Assembly (NCBI GenBank): GCA_028707745.1
Contig: JAQWAJ010000021.1
Coordinates: 1-11,815 of the forward strand
Source: Bacteroidales bacterium
Lineage (GTDB): Bacteria; Bacteroidota; Bacteroidia; Bacteroidales; UBA12481
DNA: 11,815 bases
Direction of reading: 5' to 3'
Part shown: one piece after another, positions 1 to 8,138 of the stretch
Layout: every line of letters begins with the position of its first letter
How positions within the stretch are numbered: the first letter of the stretch is position 1
Notes under the pieces: generated by a model
Seen by the model: the letters and a program-made list of their open reading frames with translations, nothing else
What the model was told of the DNA's origin: nothing
The model's database searches: none
Made by a program: the position numbers and the translations under genes

Positions 1-416
1 AGACGATTGGTCACCCCCGGGAAGGAATTTTGTTCCTGAATCAGGGTAGGGATATGTTTTCTGGTGGCCACACGCAGTACCGGGCCGCTGGCAAATCCAC
101 CGGTTCCGATAACCAGATCGGGATTAAACTTCCGGATTACCCGGCTGGCTTTCAGCATACTGGCTACCAGACGGAAGGGAAACAGCAGGTTACGGGCAGA
201 TAGCCCCCTGTGAAAAGCCGATACCGGTAATCCGACGATTTTATATCCGGCGCGCGGAACTTTTTCCATCTCCATTTTTCCGTTAGCCCCGACAAACAGG
301 ATATCTGCCGAAGGCACCATGGCCCTGATTTCATTGGCAATTGCCACAGCCGGGAAAATATGCCCGCCCGTGCCGCCTCCGCTCAGGATGATTCTGTATG
401 GTCTATTCTTTTTCAC
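1..416 (-). CDS. murG: MurG, lipid II-forming GlcNAc transferase (N-terminal part, cut by window edge)
   Basis: MurG transfers GlcNAc from UDP-GlcNAc to lipid I on the inner face of the cytoplasmic membrane, giving lipid II. About 138 codons are visible. I translated them by hand. They show the glycine-rich N-terminal loop GGGTGGHIFPA (about residues 10-20), then GANGKMEMEKVP, VSAFHRGLSARN, the second family motif GTGGFASGPV and QEQNSFPGVTNR near the edge. These are hallmarks of the acceptor-binding N-domain, and the UDP-GlcNAc-binding C-domain lies outside the window. The start is ambiguous. I chose GTG at 416 because AGGAGG lies 6 nt upstream. An in-frame ATG at 431, directly preceded by an in-frame TAA, would add five residues (MRRQK). 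Both starts overlap the end of ftsW, which implies translational coupling. Identity is certain; the start is about 60/40 for GTG. Confidence 0.96.
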   Translation of the reverse strand, partial: MKKNRPYRIILSGGGTGGHIFPAVAIANEIRAMVPSADILFVGANGKMEMEKVPRAGYKIVGLPVSAFHRGLSARNLLFPFRLVASMLKASRVIRKFNPDLVIGTGGFASGPVLRVATRKHIPTLIQEQNSFPGVTNR

Positions 417-1551
417 CTTCTGCCTCCTCATTTACAGCTCTGCTGATTCCCAGTATGATCCCTATTGAAAGGGCGGTAAAAAGTATTGACGTCCCTCCCC
501 GGCTGACCCAGGGTAGCGGCTGACCGGTGACCGGCAGCAGCCCTGACGAAACCCCCATGTTTACCATCGCCTGTATCACCAGGCCCGTCACCAATCCGAT
601 AACCAGAAACGCAGGAAAACTCCGGTCACATTTTCTGACTATCACTCCGGCGCGGTACATCAGAATCAGGTATATGAACACGAGGGGAAGCGCTCCGAAC
701 AGGAACCCGTACTCCTCGATGACAATCGCATAAATAAAATCCGAATAAGCCTGGGGAAGTGAGCGCCGCTGGGTGCTGTGACCGGCAAATTTTCCGAACA
801 TCCCACCATTGGCAATGGCAATCTTTGCTTTGTCTGACTGGAACACCTCTTCCTGATTGGCATCCTTTGAAAAATGCTGTTCCATCCGTTTTTGCCAGGT
901 TTGATCACGAACAGTGGCTCCGGTCGCTTTCCCAAGCATAATGACGACCAACACCAGCACAACACCGGCACCGGCAAGGCTCAACAGATATTTGATCTTT
1001 GTGCGGCCGACGAACAAAAGCACCATACAGGTGACAAACAGAATGGCAGCCGTCGAAAAGTTCTCCGGGAGAATTAATACACATACACCACCAATGACTC
1101 CGACTACAGGTAAAAATCCTTTCTTAAAATCCTGTATTTCAGTCTGATTCCGACTCAGGAACCTGGCCACAAAAATGATCAGCGCGATCTTGGCAAAGTC
1201 GGAACTCTGAAAAGTAATTCCGGTACCGGGGATCCTTACCGAACGGGTAGCTTCATTCAGGTGCACTCCGAAAAGCAAAGTGTAAACCAGGAGCACAACA
1301 GAGATTACCAGTAATAAATTGGCGAAGGTGCTGTAATGCTTATAGGGAATCTTGTGTACAAAATAGATGATCATCCATCCTACAGCCAAAAAGCCCACGT
1401 GTCTGACGATATGCATGGAAGCATTTCCACCGTCTTTGAAGGCCAGTGCAGCTACAGAGCTGGCCACGGCTATGCCCGAATAGACAGTCAGGAATACCAT
1501 GAGTACCCAGATTACACGATCGCCTTTAAATGCCTGTAGAAAATTGCGCAT
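403..1551 (-). CDS. ftsW: FtsW, septal SEDS peptidoglycan glycosyltransferase
   Basis: FtsW is a polytopic membrane protein of the SEDS family that polymerises lipid II into septal glycan strands with its partner class B PBP, here the upstream ftsI product. The 382-aa protein has about ten hydrophobic segments, starting at residues 14-37 and 50-67. Family motifs seen include SSDFAKIALIIF (116-127), the proposed catalytic aspartate in AYSDFIYA (D271), and the C-terminal signature N-x-G-x-x-x-GLLPVTGQPLP...SRGGTS (331-354). The tail is short, acidic and cytoplasmic (EEAEGEKE). The start is ATG at 1551, 14 nt after the murD stop, and the 3' end overlaps murG. RodA is the main alternative, but the location between murD and murG makes FtsW the right call. 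Confidence 0.96.
   Translation of the reverse strand: MRNFLQAFKGDRVIWVLMVFLTVYSGIAVASSVAALAFKDGGNASMHIVRHVGFLAVGWMIIYFVHKIPYKHYSTFANLLLVISVVLLVYTLLFGVHLNEATRSVRIPGTGITFQSSDFAKIALIIFVARFLSRNQTEIQDFKKGFLPVVGVIGGVCVLILPENFSTAAILFVTCMVLLFVGRTKIKYLLSLAGAGVVLVLVVIMLGKATGATVRDQTWQKRMEQHFSKDANQEEVFQSDKAKIAIANGGMFGKFAGHSTQRRSLPQAYSDFIYAIVIEEYGFLFGALPLVFIYLILMYRAGVIVRKCDRSFPAFLVIGLVTGLVIQAMVNMGVSSGLLPVTGQPLPWVSRGGTSILFTALSIGIILGISRAVNEEAEGEKE
423..428 (-). promoter_or_regulatory. Shine-Dalgarno site for murG
   Basis: On the minus strand AGGAGG lies 6 nt before the GTG at 416, inside the last codons of ftsW. This is a near-perfect SD in a window where most starts have none, and it is the main reason to prefer GTG 416 over ATG 431. 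If the ATG were used, these bases would encode Arg-Arg. Confidence 0.55.
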
Positions 1552-1565
1552 ATCCTATTGATTAA

Positions 1566-2903
1566 TCAGAGGTTACGGACAGCATTCTTAAATTGCCGGC
1601 CGCGGTCTTCATAGTTTTCAAACAGGTCAAAACTTGCGCAGCAGGGTGAAAGCAGAACGATATCCCCTTCGGTAGCCAGGTAATAGGCTGTCCTGACTGC
1701 TTCCTCCATGCTGGTGGTGTCAACTACGATATCGATGAGATCGTCAAACGATTCGTGGATTTTGGTGTTATCCTTACCCAGGCATACGATTGACTTGACC
1801 TTTTCGCGGACGAGCGGGTGCAATACCGAATAATCGTTGCCTTTATCCGTTCCGCCCAAAATCCACACAACCTTCGATTTCATAGATTCCAATGCATACC
1901 ACGTGGAATTCACGTTGGTAGCCTTCGAATCATTGATAAACTCAATGCCGTGCACTTTGATGACTGATTCAAGGCGATGTTCCACGCCCTGAAAGTCGGT
2001 CAGGCATTCGCGAATGGAGTCTTTGCGGATGTCAAGCACACGCGATGCAATTCCTGAAGCCATGGAATTGTAGGCGTTATGCTTGCCCTGCATCGATAAA
2101 TCAAATAGTGACATATTGAAAGGATTATTATGAATGACAATGTTTACTTCATCGTTCTCAACCCAGGCGCCCGGGTTGTACACCTGATCGAATCCAAAAG
2201 GCAGCAGTTGTGCGGGAATCTGCCGTTTGGCCATCTCTTCACGGATAACCGGGTCATCCCCGCAAAAAATGAAAGAATCCTCAGGTCTCAGGTTCCGGGT
2301 GATCCGGAATTTACTATCGACGTAATTCTGAAATTGATACTCGTAGCGGTCGAGATGATCGGGGGTAATATTCATCAGGATAGCGATATCCGCCCTGAAA
2401 TCATACATCCCGTCGAGCTGGAAGCTCGATACCTCCAGCACGTAATAATCAAAATCCTGCTCAGCCACCTGCCGTGCGTAACTTTGACCGATATTACCGG
2501 CCAGTCCGACATTCAGTCCGGCTTTCTGAAGAATATGGTAGGTCAGCAGGGTGGTAGTGGTTTTACCGTTGCTGCCGGTAATGCAGATGTGTTTGGCCCG
2601 TGAATATCTGAATCCGAATTCCAGTTCCGATATAACCGGGATACCCTTTTCATGCAACAGCTTGATCATCGGAGCCTTTTCGGGAATTCCCGGGCTCTTG
2701 ATCACCGTTTGAGCTTCCAGAATCCGCGATTCGGAATGTCCGCCCTCTTCAAAGTCGAAACCCATATCCAGTAAAGCCTGCCTGTAAGCGGGCTTAATCT
2801 TTCCGGCATCAGAAACCAGAACAGAAAAACCCTGTTTCCGCGCAAGGATTGCTGATCCCACTCCGCTTTCTCCAGCTCCCAGTATGACGATCTTTTCGGC
2901 CAC
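1566..2903 (-). CDS. murD: MurD, UDP-MurNAc-L-alanine:D-glutamate ligase
   Basis: This cytoplasmic ATP-dependent ligase adds D-Glu to UDP-MurNAc-L-Ala. The 445 aa match the usual family length. Visible are the N-terminal nucleotide-fold loop ILGAGESGVG (7-16), the ATP-binding P-loop TGSNGKTTT (109-117), MNITPDHLDRY (177-187), a lysine at 198 in the position of the carbamylated Mur-ligase lysine, GVEHRLE (306-312), NDSKATN (324-330), GGTDKGNDY (350-358) and the C-terminal LSPCCASFDLFENYEDRG (418-435). The start is GTG at 2903, only 2 nt after the mraY stop. AGGA sits directly against the GTG, too close to act as a normal SD, so translation probably depends on coupling to mraY. Confidence 0.97.
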   Translation of the reverse strand: MAEKIVILGAGESGVGSAILARKQGFSVLVSDAGKIKPAYRQALLDMGFDFEEGGHSESRILEAQTVIKSPGIPEKAPMIKLLHEKGIPVISELEFGFRYSRAKHICITGSNGKTTTTLLTYHILQKAGLNVGLAGNIGQSYARQVAEQDFDYYVLEVSSFQLDGMYDFRADIAILMNITPDHLDRYEYQFQNYVDSKFRITRNLRPEDSFIFCGDDPVIREEMAKRQIPAQLLPFGFDQVYNPGAWVENDEVNIVIHNNPFNMSLFDLSMQGKHNAYNSMASGIASRVLDIRKDSIRECLTDFQGVEHRLESVIKVHGIEFINDSKATNVNSTWYALESMKSKVVWILGGTDKGNDYSVLHPLVREKVKSIVCLGKDNTKIHESFDDLIDIVVDTTSMEEAVRTAYYLATEGDIVLLSPCCASFDLFENYEDRGRQFKNAVRNL

Positions 2904-2905
2904 TC

Positions 2906-4165
2906 CTATCTGATTTTTAAGGTAACTATGGTGATTACAGCCAGAAGAATACCGACAATCAGGAACCTGACCACAATTTTAGGTTCCGCAATGTTTTTCT
3001 TCTGGTAATGATGATGCAGCGGGGCCATCAGAAAAATCCTCCGTCCCTCGCCATAGCGCTTGCGCGTATATTTGAACCAACCCACCTGCATCATAACGGT
3101 CAGGTTTTCAACGATGAAAACGCCGCACAAAATGGGTATGAAAAATTCTTTCCTGATCATGATGGCAAATACGGCAATGATGCCGCCCAGCGCCAGGCTC
3201 CCCGTATCGCCCATGAAAACCTGTGCCGGATAGGTATTGTACCACATAAATCCTACCGTGGCCCCGATAAACGCCGATACAAACACGGTAAGCTCCCCGG
3301 AATAGGGGATATACATGATATTCAGATAGTCAGCGAATTCATAATGGCACGACAGATAGGCCAGAATACCGAGCGTGGCCCCGATAATTGCCGAGGACCC
3401 GGTGGCCAAACCATCCAGCCCGTCGGTTAAATTGGCCCCGTTACTGATGAAAATAACCAGCAGTATAACGATGATCGCAAAAACCAGCCAGGTCCAGCGG
3501 GCGCTGTTACCTCCCATCCAACCAACCAGCCACTCGTAATTAAATTCGTTGTTTTTAACAAAAGGGATTGTGGTCGTAGTACCGCGCGATTCAGTGTATA
3601 TATATGTCATCCCATTGTGAAGATTGATGTCCTTCGCGCTTAAAACACTATCCTTCACCGTGATATCTGATGATTTAACCAGAATTTTTTCGCCCACCAT
3701 AACATTTTCATTATTATACAGGGTGAGTGCGATAATCAGACCGAGAATCACCTGACCGATGATTTTGAACTTGGCGGCCAATCCTCCTTTATCTTTTTTA
3801 AATACTTTGATATAATCATCGAGAAAACCGATCAGCCCAAGCCAAACAGTGGTCAGGATCATCAGGATGATATAAATATTATTAAGGTTGGCAAACAGCA
3901 GTGTTGGGATCAGTATGGCAGCCAGGATAATAATACCACCCATCGTTGGCGTGCCTGACTTTTGTATTTGCCCCTCCAGCCCCAAATCCCTGACCAGCTC
4001 GCCCACCTGTTTAGCCCTCAGGTAATCGATAATTCTCCTTCCGAACACCATTGAAATCAATAATGCCGTAATCAAAGCCATACCCGAACGGAATGAGATG
4101 TAATGAAGCAGTCCCGCTCCGGGGATGTCCAATTTATTAAGCCAATTACCGAGTTCGTAAAGCAT
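2906..4165 (-). CDS. mraY: MraY, phospho-MurNAc-pentapeptide translocase
   Basis: MraY is an integral membrane enzyme that transfers phospho-MurNAc-pentapeptide from UDP to undecaprenyl phosphate, making lipid I. Catalytic and signature motifs are intact: GTPTMGG (71-77), the metal-binding pair DDYIK (D116, D117), [12 protein letters not shown] (245-256), [11 protein letters not shown] (318-328) and the [10 protein letters not shown] loop (381-390). The protein is 419 aa, against about 360 aa in E. coli. The surplus is a hydrophilic insertion at roughly 151-212, between two membrane helices, which I believe is usual in Bacteroidota MraY. The start is ATG at 4165, 10 nt after the murE stop. 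In many bacteria murF lies between murE and mraY; here there is no room for it. Confidence 0.97.
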   Translation of the reverse strand: MLYELGNWLNKLDIPGAGLLHYISFRSGMALITALLISMVFGRRIIDYLRAKQVGELVRDLGLEGQIQKSGTPTMGGIIILAAILIPTLLFANLNNIYIILMILTTVWLGLIGFLDDYIKVFKKDKGGLAAKFKIIGQVILGLIIALTLYNNENVMVGEKILVKSSDITVKDSVLSAKDINLHNGMTYIYTESRGTTTTIPFVKNNEFNYEWLVGWMGGNSARWTWLVFAIIVILLVIFISNGANLTDGLDGLATGSSAIIGATLGILAYLSCHYEFADYLNIMYIPYSGELTVFVSAFIGATVGFMWYNTYPAQVFMGDTGSLALGGIIAVFAIMIRKEFFIPILCGVFIVENLTVMMQVGWFKYTRKRYGEGRRIFLMAPLHHHYQKKNIAEPKIVVRFLIVGILLAVITIVTLKIR

Positions 4166-4175
4166 TGATTTTCGG

Positions 4176-5636
4176 TTATAGGTTTTCGGTCTTCAGGTTT
4201 CTTAATTCTTCACGGTCATCAAAATGGTGTTTTACCCCATTGATTTCCTGATAGGTTTCATGTCCCTTGCCAGCCACCAGCACGATATCTCCTTTTTGTG
4301 CCATAGCCACAGCCGTTTTAATCGCTTCATGACGGTTGGTGATGCTCAGAACCTTGCGGACAGCTCCTGCGGGGATCCCTTTTTTCACTTCATCCATGAT
4401 GAATTCCGGATCCTCGGTACGCGGATTATCAGAGGTAATGATCACCTGATCGCTTAACCGGCAGGCAACCTCTGCCATCAGCGGCCGTTTCCCACGGTCA
4501 CGGTCACCACCGGCCCCAAAAACGGTGATGATCCTGCTGGCTGATTTCTTAAGCTCAACCAGCGTGCTCAGTACATTTTCCAGTGCATCCGGAGTATGGG
4601 CATAATCCACTATCCCGATCCGGTCATTACCAAGCAGCACGGTTTCAAGCCTGCCCTCGACCGGTTGAAGCAGGCTCAGCTGAGTCAGTACACCAACCTC
4701 ATCCTGGCCAAGCAGTCGGGCAGCAGCATATACAGCAAGTAAATTGGATACATTATAGCGGCCGATAAAGTTCAGCCAAACCTCTTTGGTGTCAAATGAA
4801 ACCTGCATCCCGTCGAGGTGCTCCTCCATCAACCGTCCTTCGAAATCTGCGGCGCCTCTGGTAGCATAGGTGTACCGGTTAGCCGGGCAGTTCTGAAGCA
4901 TCACCAAACCATTCTTGTCTTCGGCATTCGTTAAACCAAAGGCATTGGGGTCAAGCTGGTCGAAAAATGATTTTTTAGCTTTCAGATACGCTTGAAAATC
5001 ATGGTGATAATCCAGATGATCCCGGGTGAGGTTGGTGAAAATGCCCCCGGCAAATCTGACCCCTTCAACCCGGTGTTGGTCCATCGCGTGTGATGAAACT
5101 TCTACAAAGGCATACTGACAACCGGCTTTAACCATGTCAGCCAGATGCCGCTGGAACGTAATCGCATCGGGAGTAGTATGGGTGGCATCGGTTGAACCGA
5201 GGTGAACCCGTACCCTGATAGTCGAGATTAATCCCGATGGATATCCGAGGTTTTCGAATAAAGTATAGAGTAATGTGGCAATGGTAGTTTTTCCGTTGGT
5301 GCCGGTAACACCCACAACCTGAAGCGACTCTGACGGAAAATCATAAAATGCCGATGCCATGGGTCCGATGGCTTGTCCTGAATTTTCAACCCTGATGATT
5401 ACCGATTTATCCAGATCAATATCAGGAGCCTGTTCACACAGAATGGCGGCAGCTCCTTGCTCGATTGCCTGTTTTATATAATGGTGCCCATCGTGATGGG
5501 TGCCTTTGATGGCAGCAAACAGCATCCCCGGCACCACTTCCCTGGAATTCAGGGTGAGCCCGCTAATCAGGATCCCGGGATCTCCGGAGAGTTCCGTTAT
5601 ATTAATATGGCCGATGAGATCGCTTAACTTTTTCAT
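4176..5636 (-). CDS. murE: MurE, UDP-MurNAc-tripeptide ligase, predicted meso-DAP-adding
   Basis: MurE is a cytoplasmic ATP-dependent ligase that adds the third stem-peptide residue to UDP-MurNAc-L-Ala-D-Glu. The 486-aa protein has the three Mur-ligase domains. Motifs seen are the N-terminal LTLNSREV (28-35), the P-loop TGTNGKTT (111-118), [10 protein letters not shown] (153-162), [14 protein letters not shown] (179-192), [10 protein letters not shown] (202-211), the probable carbamylated lysine in KAKKSFF (K221), EGRLETV (327-333), [11 protein letters not shown] (345-355), [12 protein letters not shown] (375-386) and GKGHETYQ (456-463). The motif DNPR (403-406) is the classical marker of meso-diaminopimelate rather than lysine specificity. 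The ATG at 5636 overlaps the ftsI stop by 4 nt (ATGA). Confidence 0.97.
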   Translation of the reverse strand: MKKLSDLIGHINITELSGDPGILISGLTLNSREVVPGMLFAAIKGTHHDGHHYIKQAIEQGAAAILCEQAPDIDLDKSVIIRVENSGQAIGPMASAFYDFPSESLQVVGVTGTNGKTTIATLLYTLFENLGYPSGLISTIRVRVHLGSTDATHTTPDAITFQRHLADMVKAGCQYAFVEVSSHAMDQHRVEGVRFAGGIFTNLTRDHLDYHHDFQAYLKAKKSFFDQLDPNAFGLTNAEDKNGLVMLQNCPANRYTYATRGAADFEGRLMEEHLDGMQVSFDTKEVWLNFIGRYNVSNLLAVYAAARLLGQDEVGVLTQLSLLQPVEGRLETVLLGNDRIGIVDYAHTPDALENVLSTLVELKKSASRIITVFGAGGDRDRGKRPLMAEVACRLSDQVIITSDNPRTEDPEFIMDEVKKGIPAGAVRKVLSITNRHEAIKTAVAMAQKGDIVLVAGKGHETYQEINGVKHHFDDREELRNLKTENL

Positions 5637-7762
5637 AGTGCAGTCAATTGAAATTCTATCACCCCTGTCGAATCGCGGTAACTTCCCGGCCGTGGGCTCT
5701 GCGAAACGATTCTCCCCGATCCTTTTACTTTCACTTTATAACCCATATTCTCAAGAACCGGCAGCACATCTTTCAATCCCATCCCGATAAAATCCGGCAA
5801 TACGGAGTCTTTTGGATTTATCGGCTGTGCCTGCAACAGGTCTCCTTTACGGATGATCTGGGCCCACGGGGCAGCCGATTTCGCACCCAGTAGAGGAATG
5901 TTCAGGTTGCTCAGCACTCTGTTGGTCTTTTCAAGATTACCCGGAGAAACTACCGGCACTCTTTCGATCGTAGTGTCTTCGGATGCAGTAAGGTTTTTCT
6001 GCAAACTCAGGTTGGTGGCATACACCTTGTCGGCTATCGCTCTGAAAACGGTACCTGACACTGTGCCTCCATAATAAGAAGTACCTCTCGGCCGGGAAAC
6101 CACGCAAATGCAACTGTATGCAGGATGATCTGCCGGAAAATATCCGACAAAAGAAGCACGGTAATCTTTTCTGCCACCCACCTTATAACCCTCAGCATTG
6201 TTAGCGATTACGGCAGTTCCGGTCTTTCCGGCAAAAGTATAGAGATCCGTCTTGAGCCCTTTGGCAGTGCCATCGGTTACCACACCCTCAAGCATGCTTC
6301 TAACAATTCTCAAAGTTTCACGTGAGCATATCGAGGATTTCATCACGTCGGTCTTGTATGTTTTCACGATCTGACTGTGCGACTTGAGGTATTTAACCAG
6401 CCGGGGTCTCACCATGCACCCGTCGTTCGCAATGGCATTGTAAAAGTTCAGGATCTGAAGGGGTGTCAGTTCAACTTCATAACCGAAACCCATCCAGGCA
6501 GGAGTGGCAACCGACCAGGTAGAGCTTTTCGGATTTTTGATCCTGGGATCCTGGCCGCCTTCGATCTCCAGGTTCAGCGGTTTGTTGATCCCCATGGCAT
6601 AGATGCGTTCCAGAAAATGCTCAGGGTTTGTACAATAGAATTTGTCAATAATGCGGGCCATTCCGATGTTCGAGGAGTGTTCAATAATCTCTTGCACGGT
6701 AATGGTTCCAAAACCTCCCGTGTGTGAATCGGTGATTGGTTGCCCGTGTAAGGTGAATTTCCCTCCGTAAGTCTCATATAAATCAGTGGGTTTCACGTAT
6801 CCGTCCTCGAGTGCAGCCATGATGGCCGGCACCTTAAAAGTCGATCCCGGCTCTAGGCATTCATTGATTGCGTAATTCTTGATTTCATAATAGTTCCCGT
6901 CGTCAGCCAAGCCGAGATTAGCCATAGCCAGGATCTCGCCGGTTTTCACTTCCATCAAAATCGTGCAACCATACTCGGCCATGTTGTCAACCATGCATTG
7001 ATACAGAGCTGACTCGGCAACATCCTGATAATTGACATCAATGGTCGTGACTATATCGAGCCCGTCGACGGGTTCAATTTCATTGTCAACATTGAGTGGC
7101 ATCCAGGTTCCGCCGCCAACCCGTTGTTCCAGCCGTCTCCCGTCGGTACCCTTCAGAAAATAATCGAAAGAGCCTTCGATTCCTACCACTGTTTCGCCAT
7201 CGCTGACATAGCCGATCGTTCTGCTGGCCAGCAATTTGTAAGGCTTTTCGCGTTTACTGACCAGACTGAGTATCAGCCCACCCTTGTATTGCCCCAGGTT
7301 GAACAGTGGCAAGGTTCTCACCGCACGGGCCTCATCGAAGGATGCATCTTTGTGCAGTAAGACAAATTGCTTCCGTTCGCTGCGGGCTTTTCTGATCATC
7401 TGGTCGTACTGGGCAGCCGTTTTATCAGGAACCATCCTGTTTAAACCGGCGGTCAGTTCAGGCAGATACCTGTCGAGAAGAGTCTGGTCCGTGCCTGAAC
7501 TATTCGGGTCCATGGCAACATCGTAGCGGGGAAGTGAGCTGGCGAGAGCAGTTTCATCACGTGCCAGGATATTCCCGCGGCTGGATGGAATGATCCGGTG
7601 GGTTTCGCTGACAGATTCGGCTTCAGCCCGCAGTGCTTCGCCACCGGTGAGCTGGATGCGCAGAACCTGTGCCAGGATGGCAACGGCAACCAGGAAGGTA
7701 ACCAGGTAAACCACTCCCAGGCGCGACAGTATGGCTTTCTTTATTTCTACCGGGTTACTCAT
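5633..7762 (-). CDS. ftsI: FtsI-type class B penicillin-binding protein with C-terminal PASTA domain
   Basis: This septal D,D-transpeptidase cross-links glycan strands made by FtsW. Counting from the ATG at 7762 (709 aa), one N-terminal membrane anchor spans about 14-36. It is followed by the class B dimerisation domain (SSRGNILARD at 60-69) and the transpeptidase domain with STFK (S307, K310), SSN (363-365) and KTGT (513-516). A single PASTA domain occupies about 650-709 (LPDFIGMGLKDVLPVLENMG). I chose the ATG because the longer frame to 7771 would begin with TTG. The ATG shares 8 nt (ATGAGTAA) with the end of ftsL. Terminal PASTA domains are better known in Gram-positive PBPs and kinases. 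A Spo VD-like name is possible, but the dcw position supports FtsI. Confidence 0.95.
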   Translation of the reverse strand: MSNPVEIKKAILSRLGVVYLVTFLVAVAILAQVLRIQLTGGEALRAEAESVSETHRIIPSSRGNILARDETALASSLPRYDVAMDPNSSGTDQTLLDRYLPELTAGLNRMVPDKTAAQYDQMIRKARSERKQFVLLHKDASFDEARAVRTLPLFNLGQYKGGLILSLVSKREKPYKLLASRTIGYVSDGETVVGIEGSFDYFLKGTDGRRLEQRVGGGTWMPLNVDNEIEPVDGLDIVTTIDVNYQDVAESALYQCMVDNMAEYGCTILMEVKTGEILAMANLGLADDGNYYEIKNYAINECLEPGSTFKVPAIMAALEDGYVKPTDLYETYGGKFTLHGQPITDSHTGGFGTITVQEIIEHSSNIGMARIIDKFYCTNPEHFLERIYAMGINKPLNLEIEGGQDPRIKNPKSSTWSVATPAWMGFGYEVELTPLQILNFYNAIANDGCMVRPRLVKYLKSHSQIVKTYKTDVMKSSICSRETLRIVRSMLEGVVTDGTAKGLKTDLYTFAGKTGTAVIANNAEGYKVGGRKDYRASFVGYFPADHPAYSCICVVSRPRGTSYYGGTVSGTVFRAIADKVYATNLSLQKNLTASEDTTIERVPVVSPGNLEKTNRVLSNLNIPLLGAKSAAPWAQIIRKGDLLQAQPINPKDSVLPDFIGMGLKDVLPVLENMGYKVKVKGSGRIVSQSPRPGSYRDSTGVIEFQLTAL

Positions 7763-8138
7763 CCATGACAATTTTATATGGAGGGGTTTTCGCTTCCTGC
7801 AAAGGCAACTCCAGATCGATGATCATTTGCTTGACTTCGGATTGTTTGCTCAGTTCCTGAAGATCGAAAGCCGTTGAAACAGCTTCAGCGCGCATCTCAC
7901 GGATATCCTTCTCCAAAGTCATAATCTGCCGCATGACGTTTTCGCCTCTGTATTGGTTGAAAATGTATAAAAGGATGGCCGCGGCTACAAACAACAGAAA
8001 TGGTATCTGCCGGAGAACCACGTCCCTTTCAAGATATTTTCCGCCAAGCAGATCCTTCAGGGAGAATTTTGACGACTCCCTGATCTCCTGTTTGGTGGAG
8101 ATGAATTCTTTGTTCTCTATTTTCTTCCTTTTAAACAT
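7755..8138 (-). CDS. ftsL: FtsL-like bitopic division protein
   Basis: This small 127-aa protein lies at the ftsL position between rsmH and ftsI. It has a charged, Lys-rich cytoplasmic tail of about 45 residues, one membrane segment (about 46-63, PFLLFVAAAILLYIF) and a periplasmic helix of about 45 residues with heptad-like spacing (MTLEKDIREMRAEAV...). That is the FtsL/DivIC layout: a coiled coil that links FtsQ/FtsB-type partners to FtsW-FtsI. Sequence similarity to E. coli FtsL is not apparent by eye, so the call rests on topology, size and position. It fits what I know as the Bacteroidota FtsL-like family. The ATG at 8138 overlaps the rsmH stop by 8 nt, and the 3' end overlaps ftsI by 8 nt. 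Confidence 0.88.
   Translation of the reverse strand: MFKRKKIENKEFISTKQEIRESSKFSLKDLLGGKYLERDVVLRQIPFLLFVAAAILLYIFNQYRGENVMRQIMTLEKDIREMRAEAVSTAFDLQELSKQSEVKQMIIDLELPLQEAKTPPYKIVMDE

Noticed and set aside
2130..2603. 157-codon open frame on the plus strand inside murD
   Set aside because: It lies fully antisense to a MurD with all family motifs and its translation shows no recognisable domain, so it is a shadow frame.
3008..3430. 140-codon open frame on the plus strand inside mraY
   Set aside because: It is antisense to conserved MraY motifs. The composition (many His, Gln, Arg, Pro) is typical of a reverse-frame artefact.
6377..6727. 116-codon plus-strand frame inside ftsI
   Set aside because: It is antisense to the transpeptidase domain, with no start signal and no domain.
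7763..7771. Longer FtsI start (TTG at 7771)
   Set aside because: It would be a rare TTG start, three codons before an ATG that forms the stop/start overlap with ftsL.
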